Virus record (IMG/VR): IMGVR_UViG_3300032132_000014
Span: 1 to 46,036 of that record
DNA: 46,036 bases
Origin: a virus
Reading direction: 5' to 3' (one strand)
Each line of letters opens with the position of its first letter. The stretch's first letter is position 1. Below the pieces are notes generated by a model. It made no database searches. It was not told the origin of the DNA and saw nothing but the letters and a program-made list of their open reading frames with translations. The position numbers and the translations under genes were made by a program. This document shows, piece after piece, positions 6,926 to 13,413 of this stretch.

Positions 6926-7559
6926 TAGCGTAAAACCATACAGCAGAATGTCTGATGTTGAGAAAAAAAAGTACTCAAAATTTATTCAAACAAAATACAT
7001 AGCAGATTTTGCAGAGTATTTAGAGATTATAAACAAAGGGCGGATCACATTACATAAACGGCAGCTCATTGATTGGGTTGAGGGTTTGCGCACTTTCGGC
7101 CCTGAAGTATTAAAAGCCGGATGGAAGGGATGGATTCAAAAGCTAAAACCACATTATATGCCTTCCATTGCTGATGCCATTGAACATTTTAAAAGAACAT
7201 CAGCGACAATGGCAACAACTGAACACAAAAAAATAACTGAAGAACCAGTCAGCGTTGATGATAAAAGTGATTTCGGCAGGTTGATGCATATTTGTATGAA
7301 ATACGGCACTATCGGCCCAATAGCATTTCATAAAAGATGTATTGAGTTTTATAAAAGTATGGTTTCTAAAGAAAAAGACAGGGATAATGCTTTATCGTTC
7401 AATGATGCTATTCACGAACACACAAGGCAGTTGAAAGAGGCGGAGGCATCACCATTAATAAGGCAGGTATCCAAAGAAAACCAAGAAAAGGTTGTTAATA
7501 GGATCGAAGAATTGTTTGTTGAAGGGAAAGAATTAAAAGGGGATGAAAGTCCAATATAA
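6918..7559 (+). CDS. Probable replication partner protein (helicase-loader-like position)
   Basis: 213 residues from the ATG at 6918, which overlaps the initiator-like gene by 8 bases. A longer frame opens at 6795 but would lie deep inside the neighbour, so I prefer 6918. Residues about 15-75 are helical (KYIADFAEYLEIINKGRITLHKRQL) and rich in Trp/Lys (AGWKGWIQKLKPHYMPS). The C-terminus is charged and helical. Position after an initiator suggests a helicase loader or second initiator subunit, but I see no ATP-binding motif and do not recognise the family. Confidence 0.6.
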   Translation: MSDSVKPYSRMSDVEKKKYSKFIQTKYIADFAEYLEIINKGRITLHKRQLIDWVEGLRTFGPEVLKAGWKGWIQKLKPHYMPSIADAIEHFKRTSATMATTEHKKITEEPVSVDDKSDFGRLMHICMKYGTIGPIAFHKRCIEFYKSMVSKEKDRDNALSFNDAIHEHTRQLKEAEASPLIRQVSKENQEKVVNRIEELFVEGKELKGDESPI

Positions 7560-7571
7560 AGGAGAGTTACA

Positions 7572-7706
7572 ATGATGGAAATTTCAACATTTATTGCTAA
7601 TATGTTTATTTTTGCAATAGCTGCTATTCTATGGCTGGCTGTTATAACTATCGCACTGCTTTTAATTAAAAGAGTTAGTGAAGTAATAGAACAATATCGG
7701 GGTTGA
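7572..7706 (+). CDS. 44-residue single-pass membrane peptide
   Basis: The ORF starts at twin ATGs behind AAAGGAGAG, a strong ribosome site. The hydrophobic core runs from about residue 7 to 34 (MFIFAIAAILWLAVITIALL), followed by KRVSEVIEQYRG. It lies in the early block between replication genes and small soluble genes. A role at the host membrane, such as exclusion or replication anchoring, is possible but unproven. Confidence 0.65.
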   Translation: MMEISTFIANMFIFAIAAILWLAVITIALLLIKRVSEVIEQYRG

Positions 7707-7707
7707 T

Positions 7708-7965
7708 ATGGGTAAGGTTGCTACAGTAACTATAAAATATACAGAAGCAGAAGTTGAATTATTGATTAATAGTTTGGAGATGACGATCTCAACAAGAGTT
7801 CCGTGTGTTGATAGCGGTCAATGGAAAACTCCTTACGAGAGTCTGCAAAAAGATTTGCGCGATGTAAAAGAAAAACTAATTAGATATAAACATTCAAAAA
7901 CAATAGACCAAAAGCATCCTACAGGCACTAACAACCCTGAAGAATGTTACGATTGCGAGGATTAA
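7708..7965 (+). CDS. Hypothetical 85-residue early protein
   Basis: It begins one base after the preceding stop. The N-terminal half looks like an alpha/beta start followed by a helix (YTEAEVELLINSLEM), and the end holds three cysteines in all, two of them in the C-terminal ECYDCED. It has the size and charge of small early phage proteins. No family recognised. Confidence 0.55.
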   Translation: MGKVATVTIKYTEAEVELLINSLEMTISTRVPCVDSGQWKTPYESLQKDLRDVKEKLIRYKHSKTIDQKHPTGTNNPEECYDCED

Positions 7966-7967
7966 CT

Positions 7968-8141
7968 ATGAGTCATACAACTATGAATAATTCGCTATCT
8001 ATTGCTAAAGCAATACATATGTATGAAAAATTAATAAAAGAACGAAAGATAAAAAAAGATGGCGCTGCATATAAGAGATTGCAATATTTTAAACATTTAA
8101 AAGAAGCAGGCTACCGCAAATTACCATCCGACACCAGATAG
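7968..8141 (+). CDS. Small basic helical protein
   Basis: 57 residues from the ATG at 7968, two bases after the previous stop. An in-frame ATG at 7944 lies inside the previous gene and lacks spacing for it. The protein is helical and Lys-rich (AIHMYEKLIKERKIKKDGAAYKRLQYF). It could bind nucleic acid; no family recognised. Confidence 0.5.
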   Translation: MSHTTMNNSLSIAKAIHMYEKLIKERKIKKDGAAYKRLQYFKHLKEAGYRKLPSDTR

Positions 8142-8152
8142 GATTATTGAAA

Positions 8153-8296
8153 ATGGCTGATAATCACGATAGGCAAGTAAAGATAAAAGATGTAAAAAAG
8201 TATTTGAAAGAAGAATACCATCATATACTTGCAAAGATAAGGGACAGCGAACTACACTCACTATGGAAAGCCTTACATGGTAAAACTGCTCAATAA
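8153..8296 (+). CDS. 47-residue charged helical peptide
   Basis: ATG at 8153 to TAA at 8296. The product is a charged helix (VKIKDVKKYLKEEYHHILAKI) with a His pair. It overlaps the next small ORF by 20 bases. It fits the packing of the surrounding early genes, but its small size makes the call tentative. Confidence 0.4.
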   Translation: MADNHDRQVKIKDVKKYLKEEYHHILAKIRDSELHSLWKALHGKTAQ

Positions 8297-8447
8297 ATTT
8301 TATAGGCTTATCATTAAGGTTCGCCTCCCATTCGCTTCTCATATTCGTAACCGCAGCACTACGCCGGTTCCGTATTTTTATGTGCCAAGCAGCATAGTAT
8401 TCCAGGCGGCTGAAAAAGGATGGGAGATAGTAAATGAAAAAATATAA
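8277..8447 (+). CDS. 56-residue hypothetical peptide
   Basis: ATG at 8277 to TAA at 8447, bridging the preceding and following small genes by overlap (20 bases before, 14 after). The product is basic at the start (KLLNKFYRLIIKVRLPF) and ends VFQAAEKGWEIVNEKI, which reads as a helix and strand. It explains a stretch that would otherwise be non-coding. No family recognised. Confidence 0.4.
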   Translation: MVKLLNKFYRLIIKVRLPFASHIRNRSTTPVPYFYVPSSIVFQAAEKGWEIVNEKI

Positions 8448-8586
8448 ACATCGTTCTTATAAGTATGATTGGAAAAATAAAAAAGGATGGCCTTATAAAG
8501 ACAATCCTTTAGAAGACCCTGAGTATATAAGAGACAGAAATGCTTTATTTAAAGAGAATGGCAACGGATGGTGGTGGTATCAATGA
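8434..8586 (+). CDS. 50-residue aromatic-rich peptide
   Basis: ATG at 8434 to TGA at 8586, coupled by ATGA to the next gene. It is rich in Tyr, Trp and Lys, with a striking W-W-W-Y end. An early-region peptide with no recognised relatives. Confidence 0.5.
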   Translation: MKKYKHRSYKYDWKNKKGWPYKDNPLEDPEYIRDRNALFKENGNGWWWYQ

Positions 8587-9359
8587 CAACAGATGCTGAC
8601 GCAACATTCGCAGTTCGCAATATCAACCGCATAGATATAGCGCAAGAAAAGACAGATGAATATTTTGGCAAAGAGCATGGTTCGTTTTATATGGGGATAG
8701 GTTTCGACTCCAAGAAGAACAGAGTACCAAAAAAAGATTGGTGGAAATTCCCTTTATTTCTCCGCAAAATGCCAGACTCCTGTCTTGTAGAAAATGGAAT
8801 ATTTTATTTCATTGAATCTAAGGGATGCTCAGATACTTTAAAATTAAAACACGAAGATATTGAATGTTATGATATGTGGGAAAAAAAAGCGCCTATATGT
8901 ATGTCTTTGTATTCTACTGAAAATGGTAGATTAAAAACAATAGGTTATAAACAATTAAAAAAAATTGCAGTGGGTTGTGAAACAGGCGTATATGACGACA
9001 ATAATAAAAAATATTACGATATACCTTGGGGATCTATACCAAGCAAAGAAAATTCAATCGAAAATAAAAAAAGGATAAATCAAATGGCAGATAAGAAATA
9101 TATTAATATGTGCTGGTTTCGTGAAAAGAAGTTTGATAATGGCGGATCAGTAATTAATTGCGGGTTCAACATTGAAGAACTGCAAAAACACGCAGACGAA
9201 AATGGTTGGGTGAATATGGTAATTGCTGAAAGAAAAACAGTAAGTGATAAAGGCTATACTCATTATGCGTATGAAGATGAGTTCAAACCAAAGACTCAGC
9301 AATCTTACACATCAGAACCGGATGTTGCAGATAATGATACGATGCCTTGGGATGAATGA
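8583..9359 (+). CDS. PD-(D/E)xK-like nuclease fused to an SSB-like C-terminal domain
   Basis: 258 residues from the ATG at 8583, which gives an ATGA overlap and is preferred to the ATG at 8568. Residues about 20-130 look like a PD-(D/E)xK resolvase-like nuclease: a DWWKFP segment, then F-I-E-S-K-G, then K-H-E-D-I-E-C-Y-D-M-W with strands PICMSLYS. Residues 168-258 form a separate unit that opens MADKKYINMCWFREKKF, continues through strand-rich sequence and ends in the acidic tail DNDTMPWDE. That tail resembles the acidic hydrophobic tip of single-stranded DNA binding proteins. An internal ATG with its own ribosome site sits exactly at the boundary. RusA follows by ATGA overlap. Both domain calls are from motifs only. 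Confidence 0.6.
   Translation: MTTDADATFAVRNINRIDIAQEKTDEYFGKEHGSFYMGIGFDSKKNRVPKKDWWKFPLFLRKMPDSCLVENGIFYFIESKGCSDTLKLKHEDIECYDMWEKKAPICMSLYSTENGRLKTIGYKQLKKIAVGCETGVYDDNNKKYYDIPWGSIPSKENSIENKKRINQMADKKYINMCWFREKKFDNGGSVINCGFNIEELQKHADENGWVNMVIAERKTVSDKGYTHYAYEDEFKPKTQQSYTSEPDVADNDTMPWDE
9072..9086 (+). promoter_or_regulatory. Internal ribosome binding site and start at the domain boundary
   Basis: AAGGA lies eight bases upstream of an in-frame ATG at 9084, which would make the last 91 residues of the 8583-9359 gene as a free SSB-like protein. The spacing is ideal and the start falls precisely where the second domain begins. Confidence 0.5.
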
Positions 9360-9736
9360 TTAAAACGCTTACCATTGAAGGTACGCCAAAAGCACAGAAA
9401 AGGCACAGGTTTGGCAAGGGCTTCGTTTACGATCCTTCAAAGAAGGATAAACAACTACTCCTTCCACTAATTCGCAACCAGTTAGGCTCATTACTGGTTA
9501 GCGAGCCAGTAAGCGTTGCTCTTGCCTTTTATATGCCGATTCCGAAAAGCTATACCAAGAAAAAAAAGAAAGAACTGTCAGGCGAAAATACTCCTCACAC
9601 TAATAAGCCTGACATTGACAATATGATTAAGTTTTATCTTGATTGCTTGGATTTTGATGATAAAGTGATATATAAAATAAAGGCCGAGAAGATTTATTCT
9701 CCTCGGCCTCGTGTTGAGATGCTTATATTCTACTGA
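9356..9736 (+). CDS. rusA: RusA-type Holliday junction resolvase
   Basis: 126 residues. The family core is plain: basic N-terminus (PKAQKRHRF), then K-P-D86-I-D88-N-M-I-K-F-Y-L-D-C-L and D101-D102, the acidic residues that bind metal, with the Lys of the motif at 92. RusA enzymes are dimers that cut Holliday junctions symmetrically. Here it would resolve joints made by the nuclease and annealase. It is the last gene of this plus-strand unit and meets convergent genes 17 bases downstream. Its 3' end carries an antisense terminator for those genes. Confidence 0.9.
   Translation: MIKTLTIEGTPKAQKRHRFGKGFVYDPSKKDKQLLLPLIRNQLGSLLVSEPVSVALAFYMPIPKSYTKKKKKELSGENTPHTNKPDIDNMIKFYLDCLDFDDKVIYKIKAEKIYSPRPRVEMLIFY
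9671..9709 (-). terminator. Rho-independent terminator for the minus-strand unit, buried in rusA
   Basis: Read on the minus strand, AGGCCGAG (9709-9702) pairs with CTCGGCCT (9688-9681). The stem extends by a G.T wobble and AGA/TCT to about 12 bp around a five-base ATAAA loop, then runs straight into a T-rich tail opposite 9680-9671. The plus strand has no T-run on its side, so the signal is one-directional. It stops transcripts of 12165-9754. Confidence 0.8.
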
Positions 9737-9744
9737 ATATTGTT

Positions 9745-9761
9745 CTGATTATATCAATCAG
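9745..9761. repeat. Small palindrome at the convergent junction
   Basis: CTGATT (9745-9750) and AATCAG (9756-9761) form a perfect 6-bp inverted repeat around five bases. It covers the 3' end of the minus-strand gene and the gap after rusA. It may help end plus-strand transcription but has no T-run. Confidence 0.3.
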
Positions 9762-10098
9762 TATCGCCACTATTATTATCGAGGATATTAGAGCCATTAA
9801 AAACTCTATTCTTTGTCTGGCTTGTTTCATTGGATATGTGTCCTTCTTTCATATGTATATTTATTTTTCCATTCAAGTTATGTAAACCCTGTTCAAAACT
9901 TGCCATGTGTTCTATCATCTGCAAGAATTGTTTTTCAAGACTATCAACTTTATCTGTTATTATTTTTAAACTCATTTTTTTCTCCTTTCTTTTTTTCTTT
10001 AGCATATCGCGAAATATAGTCGAAGCCTTTTTATCGTTTCTGCTCTCGGCTTTTCTAATTTCCAATTTAATTTCGTGAGCAGTTATCTGGTGGCTCAC
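9754..10098 (-). CDS. Two-part small protein with internal start
   Basis: 114 residues from a GTG at 10098 that overlaps the previous stop as GTGA. Residues 1-41 are a very basic helix (IFRDMLKKKRKEKK). Residues 42-114 open with Met and form a coiled coil (DKVDSLEKQFLQMIEHMASFEQGL), then a polar, probably unfolded tail. A near-perfect ribosome site precedes the internal Met at 9975. Both a long and a 73-residue product are possible. No family recognised. Confidence 0.6.
   Translation of the reverse strand: MSHQITAHEIKLEIRKAESRNDKKASTIFRDMLKKKRKEKKMSLKIITDKVDSLEKQFLQMIEHMASFEQGLHNLNGKINIHMKEGHISNETSQTKNRVFNGSNILDNNSGDTD
9973..9989 (-). promoter_or_regulatory. Strong internal Shine-Dalgarno site and ATG
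   Basis: On the minus strand GAAAGGAG (9989-9982) is followed after six A residues by ATG at 9975. This is the best ribosome site of the minus block and lies inside an open frame, so it likely drives a separate product of 73 residues. Confidence 0.55.
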
Positions 10099-10538
10099 TC
10101 TAAGTACCCTGCATATTCCATACCGGGTTCATCGAAAAACCACGATATTCCGAGGTCTGGGAAATTGGCCTTTATATAATCGCAAACTTCTTGAGGTGGA
10201 CACCAAGCCGTATCAAACTGAAGACGAATATTATCATCACAATCAGGGTCGTCATCATAGGCTTCTACATCCCATTTAGTACCCCAATGAGCATTATTCC
10301 AATCATACCAATCTTTATATCCGTATTTTTTGATATTCTCGGCTTGTTGCTTTTCCAATTCCTTTTGCTCTGGCGTACCCTTACCCATAAATCCGGCTGT
10401 AATGTCCAACTCTTTCGGTCTTGGTATCAGGTTAGCGAATTGGAATTTTCCATCCTTGTCAAAGGCTTTCTCCCGAAATGCTTTTATTTCGTCTGGCTCG
10501 CCCCATATTTCTACTCTATTTTCACACCAATTAGGCAT
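10095..10538 (-). CDS. DUF1281/YubB ferredoxin-like (Api92-like) protein
   Basis: 147 residues. The start M-P-N-W-C-E-N-R-V-E-I, the middle F-x-N-L-I-P-R-P, and the paired W-Y-D-W-N-N-A-H-W-G-T-K-W and F-D-T-A-W-C-P-P are the hallmarks of the family named after YubB and the phage protein Api92. Those proteins have a ferredoxin-like fold and occur on plasmids and phages; the function is unknown. It overlaps its upstream neighbour by 8 bases and its downstream neighbour by GTGA. Confidence 0.85.
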   Translation of the reverse strand: MPNWCENRVEIWGEPDEIKAFREKAFDKDGKFQFANLIPRPKELDITAGFMGKGTPEQKELEKQQAENIKKYGYKDWYDWNNAHWGTKWDVEAYDDDPDCDDNIRLQFDTAWCPPQEVCDYIKANFPDLGISWFFDEPGMEYAGYLE

Positions 10539-10731
10539 CTTTTACTCCTTTCTTATCGTTAAGTGCAACCCAACAATCCTCCTTAATACAAAATGAATGT
10601 CCTTTTGGACATTGCCCTGTACTCTGCGATCGTTGGATAATCACTATTTGTTTAATAAAACTATCTAACTCGAAAGATGTATTTTTGCTTTCGAATAGTT
10701 TTTCATCAATAGGTTTACCGCCCTCTGCCAT
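10531..10731 (-). CDS. Small Cys-containing hypothetical protein
   Basis: 66 residues. The C-terminal half carries C-P-K-G-H-S-F-C-I-K-E-D-C, which could hold a metal. Its start shares one base with the preceding stop (TGATG). No family recognised. Confidence 0.5.
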   Translation of the reverse strand: MAEGGKPIDEKLFESKNTSFELDSFIKQIVIIQRSQSTGQCPKGHSFCIKEDCWVALNDKKGVKDA

Positions 10732-11003
10732 TATCTACTCCTTTCCTTAATTAAAATATCAAAATGCTTCCTTGAGTCTCCATCCATATAACTTGTTACA
10801 GGATGCCCTTGATATTCATTGAATCTATCTAACCAAGTTTTAAAATATCCCTTGTCGTGTTCAGGACTTCGTTTAAATCTGCGCCAAAACCATTCGCGGA
10901 CAAATTCTTCTGTGGCTATCACACTTTCGTATGCACATCTATCAGCTTCATCCCAATTATTCGCCTTCCTCATTTCCTCGTATAATTCTCCCATCTTACT
11001 CAT
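10731..11003 (-). CDS. Hypothetical 90-residue protein
   Basis: I choose the ATG at 11003 because it shares a TGATG junction with the previous stop; a GTG lies one codon earlier. The protein is helical and rich in Trp, Glu and Arg (EEFVREWFWRRFKRSPEHDKGYF). No family recognised. It belongs to a row of small minus-strand genes joined by one-base overlaps. Confidence 0.55.
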   Translation of the reverse strand: MSKMGELYEEMRKANNWDEADRCAYESVIATEEFVREWFWRRFKRSPEHDKGYFKTWLDRFNEYQGHPVTSYMDGDSRKHFDILIKERSR

Positions 11004-11161
11004 CACCCCACCTCACTTTCTATTTTTTCATTCCACCATTTTGGAATACAACCATCACAATAAATCTTGTTATCCCAATCTTGACCATATAACAAGGGTA
11101 AATCATCTTCATTAAACGAACCATCTTTCTTACACCCATCACATTGTAATCTATCTTCCAT
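11003..11161 (-). CDS. 52-residue zinc-ribbon-like protein
   Basis: ATG at 11161 to TGA at 11003, with TGATG junctions on both sides. Two C-D-G-C pairs about 27 residues apart (near residues 7-10 and 37-40) form a treble of a small zinc ribbon. It may bind nucleic acid or protein. It is missed by a 60-residue cutoff, but the tight junctions support it. Confidence 0.6.
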   Translation of the reverse strand: MEDRLQCDGCKKDGSFNEDDLPLLYGQDWDNKIYCDGCIPKWWNEKIESEVG

Positions 11162-11355
11162 CACTCCACCTCGCTTTCAGACACCTCATTGAATAAGTTT
11201 TTTATAAATAGCTTTACATCGTCTATTAAATCCCCAACTGTATCACTATTTTCTGTTCCACCATATCGTCTTGGTAAAGATTTGGTTTCTTTATCAAGTG
11301 TGTTGTCAATATCGATTATATTGCAATAGGCATTTGATACTTCATTTCTATTCAT
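11161..11355 (-). CDS. Hypothetical acidic protein
   Basis: 64 residues from the ATG at 11355 (TGATG junction); a GTG one codon upstream is less likely. AGGAGG lies just upstream. The protein is acidic, with a C-terminal helix (VGDLIDDVKLFIKNLFNEVSE). No family recognised. Confidence 0.55.
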   Translation of the reverse strand: MNRNEVSNAYCNIIDIDNTLDKETKSLPRRYGGTENSDTVGDLIDDVKLFIKNLFNEVSESEVE

Positions 11356-11606
11356 CACTCCACCTCCTTTTTTAATTCCTCAACGATACTGCGCCCACTC
11401 ATAGGCCACATAAACCACATTGGCGGTATTATGTCCATAGAATTATCGTATGAAGATTCAAAAAACAATTCATTTACAAGGCCCATAACAACCGATACGC
11501 CGGCTATCATATCGGCCTCCGATTCTATTGCGCCAAGCCTTGCCCTTTCCATCAAACAATTCTCGACTCTTTTCTGTGCCTCTGCTTTAAATTCGGCTTT
11601 TGTCAT
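11355..11606 (-). CDS. Hypothetical helical protein
   Basis: 83 residues. The N-terminal half is a charged helix, the middle is hydrophobic (MIAGVSVVMGLVNELFFES), and the end is rich in Met, Trp and Pro then charged. It starts four bases after the deformylase stop and continues the operon. No family recognised. Confidence 0.5.
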   Translation of the reverse strand: MTKAEFKAEAQKRVENCLMERARLGAIESEADMIAGVSVVMGLVNELFFESSYDNSMDIIPPMWFMWPMSGRSIVEELKKEVE

Positions 11607-11610
11607 CTTG

Positions 11611-12165
11611 TTATCCTTCCTTTTGTTTTGTTATACAACACCGCTTGTACTTCCTACCTGATCCACAGTAACAAGGTGAGTTCCGCTTTGGCTTCGCTGA
11701 TCCTGTTATTGGCTTTAAGGCCTTATCCATAATGGTAATGCCGTTCAGGTGGTCTATTTCGTGCTGAATTGCTATTGTTTTCAAGTATTCATCCCATTCC
11801 GGCTTCACACTACCAGACTCAAATTCGCCTGTTGATGTTTTGACCTTAATCCATCCGTAGCGAACCACTTTTTTCTCTTGACCCGGGTAAGACATACAAC
11901 CCTCTTTTAATGCTTTAATCGGATAATCTTTTTCTATGATCTCAGGATTAATAAGTATTAAAGGCTCATCGTCTGGTTCAATATGGACAACCGCCACGCG
12001 ATAAGGTAGGCCGATCTGATTAGCAGACATTCCTATTGCTATGGGTTTGTTATCTTTTATTTCACGAATCAGTAACTTTGCAATCTTCTTGGCTTTCCAC
12101 TTGGAAACAGTCTTGCACGATCCGTGTAATAGTTGGTGGTCGTTAGGTATTAGTTTATTATCCAT
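11611..12165 (-). CDS. def: Peptide deformylase with C-terminal SEC-C zinc motif
   Basis: 184 residues. All three deformylase motifs are present: motif 1 as G45-M-S-A-N-Q50-I-G, motif 2 as E88-G-C90-M-S, and motif 3 as Q134-H135-E136-I-D-H139. C90, H135 and H139 are the metal ligands and E136 is the catalytic base. The enzyme removes the formyl group from new N-terminal Met; phage versions are thought to help mature proteins late or early in infection. Residues 164-177 add a SEC-C motif (C165-x-C167-x8-C176-C177), seen at the tail of SecA and other proteins, which binds zinc. This fusion is unusual. It is the first gene of the 12165-9754 unit, behind a GGGAGGCG ribosome site. Confidence 0.92.
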   Translation of the reverse strand: MDNKLIPNDHQLLHGSCKTVSKWKAKKIAKLLIREIKDNKPIAIGMSANQIGLPYRVAVVHIEPDDEPLILINPEIIEKDYPIKALKEGCMSYPGQEKKVVRYGWIKVKTSTGEFESGSVKPEWDEYLKTIAIQHEIDHLNGITIMDKALKPITGSAKPKRNSPCYCGSGRKYKRCCITKQKEG

Positions 12166-12460
12166 TATTCGCCTCCCATTGTAATTAGTCGCTCACCATT
12201 AAAGTAATGGCAAAAAAATATAGTAAAAAAAAGATTGTTAAAAATACGCGCCGCTTCCGTTCCTGGCCGGGCCGGGCGCTTAAAATATGCAGAGCAGCTC
12301 GAAACCTCAAACCGGGGCAAACCAGAGAAAACAGGGGAAAAAGTGGCGAAAGTGTAAAAAACGAGGCGTAAAAATGGGGCAAGGTGGCCGGAACTCATCC
12401 GGAGGCGGTACATTGTCCGCGCGTTTTCTGGGTGTTTGTTGGGGTGGGTAACAGGCAAAG
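12166..12460 (-). promoter_or_regulatory. Leader and promoter region of the deformylase unit
   Basis: No supported gene lies here on either strand; two minus-strand frames are low in complexity and mutually contradictory. On the minus strand, TATATT-like and TTAACA-like boxes stand near 12222-12243, but only 13 bases apart, so the promoter is not convincing. CCATTA (12196-12201) and TAATGG (12205-12210) form a perfect inverted repeat just ahead of the deformylase start and look like an operator. The segment 12245-12285 is much richer in G and C than the genome. Confidence 0.4.
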
Positions 12461-12501
12461 AAAAACGCGCCCCCGGTTTGAATTGTACCGGGTGGCGCGT
12501 T
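12461..12501 (-). terminator. Strong rho-independent terminator on the minus strand
   Basis: Minus-strand arm AACGCGCC-A-CCCGGT (12501-12487) pairs with ACCGGG-GGCGCGTT (12477-12464), giving a 14-bp stem with a single bulged A and a nine-base loop, then a run of T opposite 12465-12461. It lies 33 bases past the stop of the 12534-13058 gene and so ends that unit and separates it from the deformylase unit. Confidence 0.88.
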
Positions 12502-12533
12502 GTGTGGGTGTGTGGCGTGTTGCGGATCGTGTT

Positions 12534-13058
12534 CTACTCTTTATCTTGGGCGACTTCTATCACCTTATTCAATCGCCGTTCTTTTTCGTCTTCTGGTAGG
12601 CGTTCCCAATCATCAGGAAACGAGAGCAAAGGCGCGCCGGTTGGGTCTTTAGGCACAGAGGCCGAAAGCATCCGTTTTTTCCAAGCGTTAGCCTCCTTTT
12701 TATCCTTGCCGAGTACATCGCCCAGACTCGCAACCATCGCGCCCAAGCGCACCGGGTCAGCTTCGCTCTGGTCTTTGCGTTCTCTTATTATCTGTTTCAG
12801 CTCGTCCGTGCCTACTTCCACCGCATCCACCCTTGGTCTGGCGTGGGTTAAGTGTATCGAGGTTGTAACGCTGTATTTTTCGACATTTACAAACCATCCC
12901 CGGCCTGATACCCAAGCCACCAGAGGCCAATGGAAGCCGTAGGAGTAAACCGCGTAAATGGTGCGCTCATCGTTCCAATGGCTGAAAAGGTTCGAGCCTT
13001 TGAACTCCTCGCGACAGTACACAAGCGCCCGCGCATCTCTGTTTGATGTGTGAATCAT
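12534..13058 (-). CDS. Conserved phage/plasmid protein with Y-S-Y-G-x-H-W-P and Y-S-V-T-T-S motifs
   Basis: 174 residues. The N-terminal half carries I-Y-A-V-Y-S-Y-G-F-H-W-P-L-V-A-W and K-Y-S-V-T-T-S-I-H-L-T, a pattern I recall from small proteins of phages and plasmids of unknown function (DUF8033-like). The C-terminal half is charged and helical (TDELKQIIRERKDQ and ERLPEDEKERRLNKV). It starts by ATGA overlap and is the last gene of its unit, 33 bases from a strong terminator. The local DNA is visibly richer in G and C than the rest of the map. Confidence 0.65.
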   Translation of the reverse strand: MIHTSNRDARALVYCREEFKGSNLFSHWNDERTIYAVYSYGFHWPLVAWVSGRGWFVNVEKYSVTTSIHLTHARPRVDAVEVGTDELKQIIRERKDQSEADPVRLGAMVASLGDVLGKDKKEANAWKKRMLSASVPKDPTGAPLLSFPDDWERLPEDEKERRLNKVIEVAQDKE

Positions 13059-13231
13059 TGGCCGGCCTCCTTATGCATTGTGTAATCAGTAAAGAACACC
13101 GAAAACACGGCCAGAACATAACAGGACACGACAACGACCACAGGCGCACCCCAGACCGCGCCAAAATAAGGCACGAACTGACACACGGCCAGAGCCGTAA
13201 ATATGCATAATATCCTCTTTTTCTTGCTCAT
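13055..13231 (-). CDS. 58-residue two-pass membrane protein
   Basis: ATG at 13231 to TGA at 13055, coupled by ATGA on both sides. After MSKKKR come two hydrophobic segments (ILCIFTALAVCQFVPYF, and APVVVVVSCYVLAVFSVFF), with a short polar tail. Basic N-terminus and two helices fit an inner-membrane hairpin. A host-membrane role such as exclusion is possible. It falls below a 60-residue cutoff, but the couplings support it. Confidence 0.7.
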   Translation of the reverse strand: MSKKKRILCIFTALAVCQFVPYFGAVWGAPVVVVVSCYVLAVFSVFFTDYTMHKEAGQ

Positions 13232-13413
13232 TGTATAATCCCTTTCTTTTTATATAGCCGGTTTAATATTGCCCGGCTCTTGGTTGTTAGTTTCCATTCT
13301 TTAAAGAAAAGCCGGAATCCATTATTTAGCAGGAAGCCGAAGCGGTTACCCTGCTTTATTGGTCGGTCGATAGACTCGGCGTGGTCTGTTAAGAACTCAT
13401 TTATGAATAGCAA
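13228..13413 (-). CDS. Hypothetical basic protein, TTG start
   Basis: 61 residues from a TTG at 13413 that stands four bases after AGGAGG, the best ribosome site nearby; no in-frame ATG fits. The protein is basic and aromatic (RFGFLLNNGFRLFFKEWKLTTKSRAILNRLYKKKG) and may bind nucleic acid. It heads the minus-strand unit 13413-12534 and faces the control region. No family recognised. Confidence 0.5.
   Translation of the reverse strand: MLFINEFLTDHAESIDRPIKQGNRFGFLLNNGFRLFFKEWKLTTKSRAILNRLYKKKGIIQ

Noticed and set aside
12165-12458. Minus-strand frame of 97 codons upstream of the deformylase
   Set aside because: Composition is unlike a protein, it overlaps another frame of similar length and it covers the terminator edge and operator-like palindrome; treated as leader DNA.
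12436-12942. Plus-strand frame of 168 codons
   Set aside because: It is the mirror of the 12534-13058 gene, Ser/Arg/Pro-rich and crosses the terminator stem.
12980-13005. GGTTCGAGCC resembling a tRNA T-arm
   Set aside because: It lies inside a coding gene, and no acceptor or anticodon arms can be drawn around it.
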